Source of the DNA: Rhizobium sp. BT04
Lineage (GTDB): Bacteria > Pseudomonadota > Alphaproteobacteria > Rhizobiales > Rhizobiaceae
NCBI RefSeq assembly: GCF_030053135.1
Contig: NZ_CP125652.1
Span: forward strand, 2,929,001 to 2,993,000
DNA: 64,000 nt
Reading direction: 5' to 3'
Below the pieces are notes generated by a model, which saw only the letters and a list, made by a program, of their open reading frames with translations, did no database searches and was not told the origin of the DNA. The position numbers and the translations under genes were made by a program. Positions 61,077 to 64,000 of this stretch are shown here, one piece after another. Position 1 is the stretch's first letter. Every line of letters starts with the position of its first letter.

Positions 61077-64000
61077 TCACTTTGTCTTGACTGCTGCAAG
61101 CGCCAAACCGAGCGCTGCTTCGCTCAGCGTGTAGAGCGAGCCATTTTCCGTATAGACAAGCATGCAATCGATCCGCTTGTCGGGATAGAGCGGCGTCAGG
61201 ATTTCGCGATAGATCGCCAGCTGCGCCCGGTGCGCGAAGGGGATGGCCTCTTCCGTTGCCGGCGGTACCCGGTTGGTCTTGTAGTCGAGAATGACGACGC
61301 GATCGGCAAGAACGGCAAGCCGGTCGATGCGGCCGGAGACGGCATAGCGCCGGTCTTCGAGCGTCAGGGTTCCCATGATCGAGACTTCGGGCTGGGCCTG
61401 CGCCCCGAGCACGGCCTGCAGGCCCTCCTCGTCCAATAGTTTCAGAACCGAATCGACAAGTTTGCGCCGTTCGGCTTCCGGCCAGAACCGAGCCGCCCGC
61501 TCGGCATAGCGGCTCGCCGCATAGGGCCGCTCGCCAGGTGGAATTTCGGGAAGCGCCTGCAGCATGCGATGGATCAGCCTGCCCTTCTCCAGCGAACGAT
61601 CGCTGCGCTCCTTCTCGGTAAACAGCGGTGAGACGACGAGCAGGCCGCCCTCGTCTTCATCGATGATCGTCCCGGCGCCGGAGGGGCTGAGCGGCCGGGG
61701 CAGCTCAGCCTGCGGCGGCAACGGCCGCAGCAGGCCGTCCGGCAGCGTCTCCTCGCTGTCACGCTGCTCGCTGCGGTCGGTCCGCTCGAAACTCCGTTCC
61801 ACCCGTGGCACGCGCCATTTGATACCTGGCCATTCGCCGTCGGGACCGGAGAATGTAGTCGCTTCCACATGCGGATGGTCGTGGCTGAGTGCCGCCGAAA
61901 TCATCATATGCCAGGTGTCGTTGTTCACCCGCACGCCACGATAGCCGCAGACGACTAGCCGGTCGGCAGCACGCGTCATGGCGACATAGAGCAATCGGCG
62001 GTATTCTTCCTCCGCCAGGATCTGGATCCGCGCCGCATCGTCCTGCGTCAGCGAATTGGAAAGATCCGAGACTGGAACCCAGGCGGGCATCGGCGGCTCG
62101 TCGGCATCGGTCTCGATAAGGCGAAGCTTGGGCAGATGGGTATGGGTGAAGGCCTTCGAACCGCCGTCGACCAGGAAAACGATCGGTGCTTCCAGGCCCT
62201 TGGAGGCATGCACCGTCATGATCCGCACTTCGTTGCGTCCCTTGTCCTGCTCGCGCTTCACCACGGGCGCTTCGAGCTCCAGCGTCGAGATGAAGGATTG
62301 CAGCCCGGGAAGACTGGAACTCTCGTGGTCGAGCGTGAAGGTCAGGAATTCGTCGAGGATATCGCTGACCTCTGTGCCGAGCCGGGCAAGGAATTGCCGT
62401 CGCCCGCCCTGGCTGCCCAGAACACGCGCAAAGAAATCATGAACCGACAGGCTCCTGGATTGCCGAAGGAACAGCTCTAGCTTCTCGACAGCAGCGCGGA
62501 AGCGTTCGGTGCCGTCGGCGGCGAAGCTTTTGAGGTGGCTCCAGACGCTCTCATTGTCGCCGCGCAGGCCGGCAATCGCAAAGATGTCGTCCTCGGAGAG
62601 ATCGAAAAGCGGGCTCTTCAGCACGGCGGCGAGCGAAAGATCGTCTTCCGGCAGCAGCAGGAAACGGCCCAGCGCCAGCAGATCCTGCACGGCGATATGG
62701 CTGGTCAGCAACAGCCTGTCGGCGCCGGCGACCGGAATGTCGCCGCGGCGCTTCAAGGCGCGCGTCAAAGCATTGACGAAGGCGTCGCGCTTGCGCACCA
62801 GCACCAGGATGTCGCCGGCTTCGATCAGGCGCTCCTTGCCCTTGTCGACGATCGTTTCACGCCCGACGAGGGTACCGATCGAATGGGCGATCCGTCGTGC
62901 CAGGATTGCCGCCGGCGCGCTTTCCGGCGTCGCATCGAAGGGCGCCGTCCAGTCCTCCTCCTTCACCACCGCTTCCGGCGCGACCATGTCCCAGAGATCG
63001 ACGGCGCCGGGATGTCCGATGCGGCTGGAACGATGCACGACCGGTTCGCCGACAGCGCTGAGACCGCGCGCATTGTCCGATGTCCTGAAGATCTCGTCGA
63101 CGGCTTCGAGCACGTCGGCGGTCGAGCGGAAGGAGAGCGGCAGCCGGACCGAGGAAAAGCTCTGGCCGCTGTCGGAGACACGCCGCCGCGTCCGATCGCT
63201 CTCCTCGGAAAAACGCTCGGGCCGGGCGCCCTGGAAGGAATAGATCGACTGTTTCTCGTCGCCGACGGCAAACAGCGTGCGCACGATCGGCCGGGCGCTT
63301 TCGCCGGAGAAGAAATCCTCGGCGAGCGACTGGATGACGCTCCACTGGATCGGGCTGGTGTCCTGCGCCTCGTCGACGAGGATATGGTCGATGCCGCGAT
63401 CGAGCTTGTAGTGGATCCAGGGGCCGACGCCGCTTTTCGTCAAAAGGTCGGCGGTACGGGTGATCAGATCCTCGAAATCGAGCTGGCTGCGCTGCTTCTT
63501 CAGTTCCTCATAGTCGCGGTCCAGCCGGTCGGCGAGCACGAGTGCCGCATGTGTCGCGCCATACATCCGCATCAGTTTCAGCCGGTCACGGCTGGCGGCG
63601 ACATGCGTGCGGGCAGTGGCAATAGCGGCCGCCAACTGCGGTGCCTCGGCAAGCATGGCCTTGACTGAGAATTGCGAGTCCGCCTTCGGCTCGCCTTTCG
63701 CTGTCAGAAAGATTTTCTCGAGAAACTGAGCGCGCCTTGCGTCATCGCGTTCCCGCCCGGCTAGCCTGAGGCCGTAGGCAACCTCCTGCGCCTTGGCGCC
63801 ACCCTTCTGGTCGGCAAGCGAGAGATAGAGCTCCAGCATGCCGCCCGAAAGCTCCGGCAAAGGCCAATATTGCGCCGCGATCCGGCTTTCCGTGTCGCCG
63901 GCGGCAAGGCCGAGCTTTTGGCGCAGGACCTTCTCCACGCCGCCCTGCTGTTCGGCCGTTGCGGTGAAACGACGGATGGCGTTGCGGTTGGCGACGATAT
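61077..64000 (-). CDS. addA: Double-strand break repair helicase/nuclease AddA, N-terminus missing
   Basis: Subunit of AddAB, which processes DNA ends for recombination. The frame is open at the right edge of the window, so the N-terminal Walker A region is missing; 973 residues are visible. Seen in order: [14 protein letters not shown], Walker [29 protein letters not shown] (motif III), [20 protein letters not shown] (motif V), [17 protein letters not shown] (motif VI), and the C-terminal RecB-type nuclease with [11 protein letters not shown] and VILDYKTNR (catalytic Asp and Lys). addB would be expected further upstream, outside the window. Confidence 0.93.
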   Translation of the reverse strand, partial: IVANRNAIRRFTATAEQQGGVEKVLRQKLGLAAGDTESRIAAQYWPLPELSGGMLELYLSLADQKGGAKAQEVAYGLRLAGRERDDARRAQFLEKIFLTAKGEPKADSQFSVKAMLAEAPQLAAAIATARTHVAASRDRLKLMRMYGATHAALVLADRLDRDYEELKKQRSQLDFEDLITRTADLLTKSGVGPWIHYKLDRGIDHILVDEAQDTSPIQWSVIQSLAEDFFSGESARPIVRTLFAVGDEKQSIYSFQGARPERFSEESDRTRRRVSDSGQSFSSVRLPLSFRSTADVLEAVDEIFRTSDNARGLSAVGEPVVHRSSRIGHPGAVDLWDMVAPEAVVKEEDWTAPFDATPESAPAAILARRIAHSIGTLVGRETIVDKGKERLIEAGDILVLVRKRDAFVNALTRALKRRGDIPVAGADRLLLTSHIAVQDLLALGRFLLLPEDDLSLAAVLKSPLFDLSEDDIFAIAGLRGDNESVWSHLKSFAADGTERFRAAVEKLELFLRQSRSLSVHDFFARVLGSQGGRRQFLARLGTEVSDILDEFLTFTLDHESSSLPGLQSFISTLELEAPVVKREQDKGRNEVRIMTVHASKGLEAPIVFLVDGGSKAFTHTHLPKLRLIETDADEPPMPAWVPVSDLSNSLTQDDAARIQILAEEEYRRLLYVAMTRAADRLVVCGYRGVRVNNDTWHMMISAALSHDHPHVEATTFSGPDGEWPGIKWRVPRVERSFERTDRSEQRDSEETLPDGLLRPLPPQAELPRPLSPSGAGTIIDEDEGGLLVVSPLFTEKERSDRSLEKGRLIHRMLQALPEIPPGERPYAASRYAERAARFWPEAERRKLVDSVLKLLDEEGLQAVLGAQAQPEVSIMGTLTLEDRRYAVSGRIDRLAVLADRVVILDYKTNRVPPATEEAIPFAHRAQLAIYREILTPLYPDKRIDCMLVYTENGSLYTLSEAALGLALAAVKTK

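Overview
The window is a stretch of core chromosome from an alphaproteobacterium of the genus Rhizobium, most likely the R. etli / R. leguminosarum group. This rests on high GC with strong third-position bias, rhizobial-type flagellin and PHB depolymerase proteins, the large NAD-glutamate dehydrogenase, the gene order purH - heparinase-like - rsmB - htpX, and the order parB-parA-rsmG-mnmG-mnmE-rho-hemJ-hemE. No transposase, integrase, phage gene, CRISPR array, tRNA or rRNA was seen. The species call is inference.

Layout. 1-5.3 kb: 3' end of asd, a lytic transglycosylase, a membrane GGDEF protein, a beta-carbonic anhydrase and pyridoxal kinase. 5.6-11.8 kb: a 1591-residue NAD-glutamate dehydrogenase and a UMF1-type MFS permease. 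11.8-18.1 kb: purH, a heparinase II/III-like protein, rsmB, htpX and a small DUF1674 protein. 18.2-25.1 kb: acetyl-CoA synthetase, the TrcR/DUF1013 regulator, a flagellin away from any flagellar cluster, a propionyl-CoA-synthetase-like enzyme and a YggS-type PLP protein. 25.3-29.5 kb: overlapping leuS-lptE, then holA. 29.6-38.5 kb: the leftward chromosome-maintenance cluster parB, parA, rsmG, mnmG, mnmE, rho, hemJ, hemE. 38.5-38.9 kb: a 401-bp gene-free gap between hemE and ppsR with DnaA boxes, an AT-rich block and clustered GANTC sites, which I read as the chromosomal origin (oriC). 38.9-42.6 kb: rightward ppsR, maf, aroE, coaE, dnaQ, the last four overlapping end to end. 42.6-49.2 kb: secB, fxsA, then an overlapping Tim44-like / MltA / Smr / XRE operon leading to gyrB. 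49.3-55.3 kb: nitroreductase, DUF2218, glutathionyl-hydroquinone reductase, a FAH-family enzyme, intracellular PHB depolymerase, DUF2852 and a SprT-like metalloprotease. 55.4-64 kb: trpF-trpB-trpA-accD-folC facing trxA and the C-terminal part of addA, which runs off the right edge.

How the parts fit. Immediately around the gap at 38.5 kb, genes to the left point left and genes to the right point right, as expected for replication leaving this point in both directions. Four parS or parS-like sites lie within 8.5 kb of one another (in rsmG, two between mnmG and mnmE, one in aroE), next to the parAB genes whose ParB should bind them. Origin, centromere, a replicase subunit (holA), proofreading subunit (dnaQ) and gyrB are thus close together.

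The main non-genic structure is a family of about 100-bp mosaic intergenic repeats (six copies) plus one different palindromic element. Several copies abut genes so closely that the repeat end supplies the stop codon, and one copy appears to have become the terminator between parB and holA.
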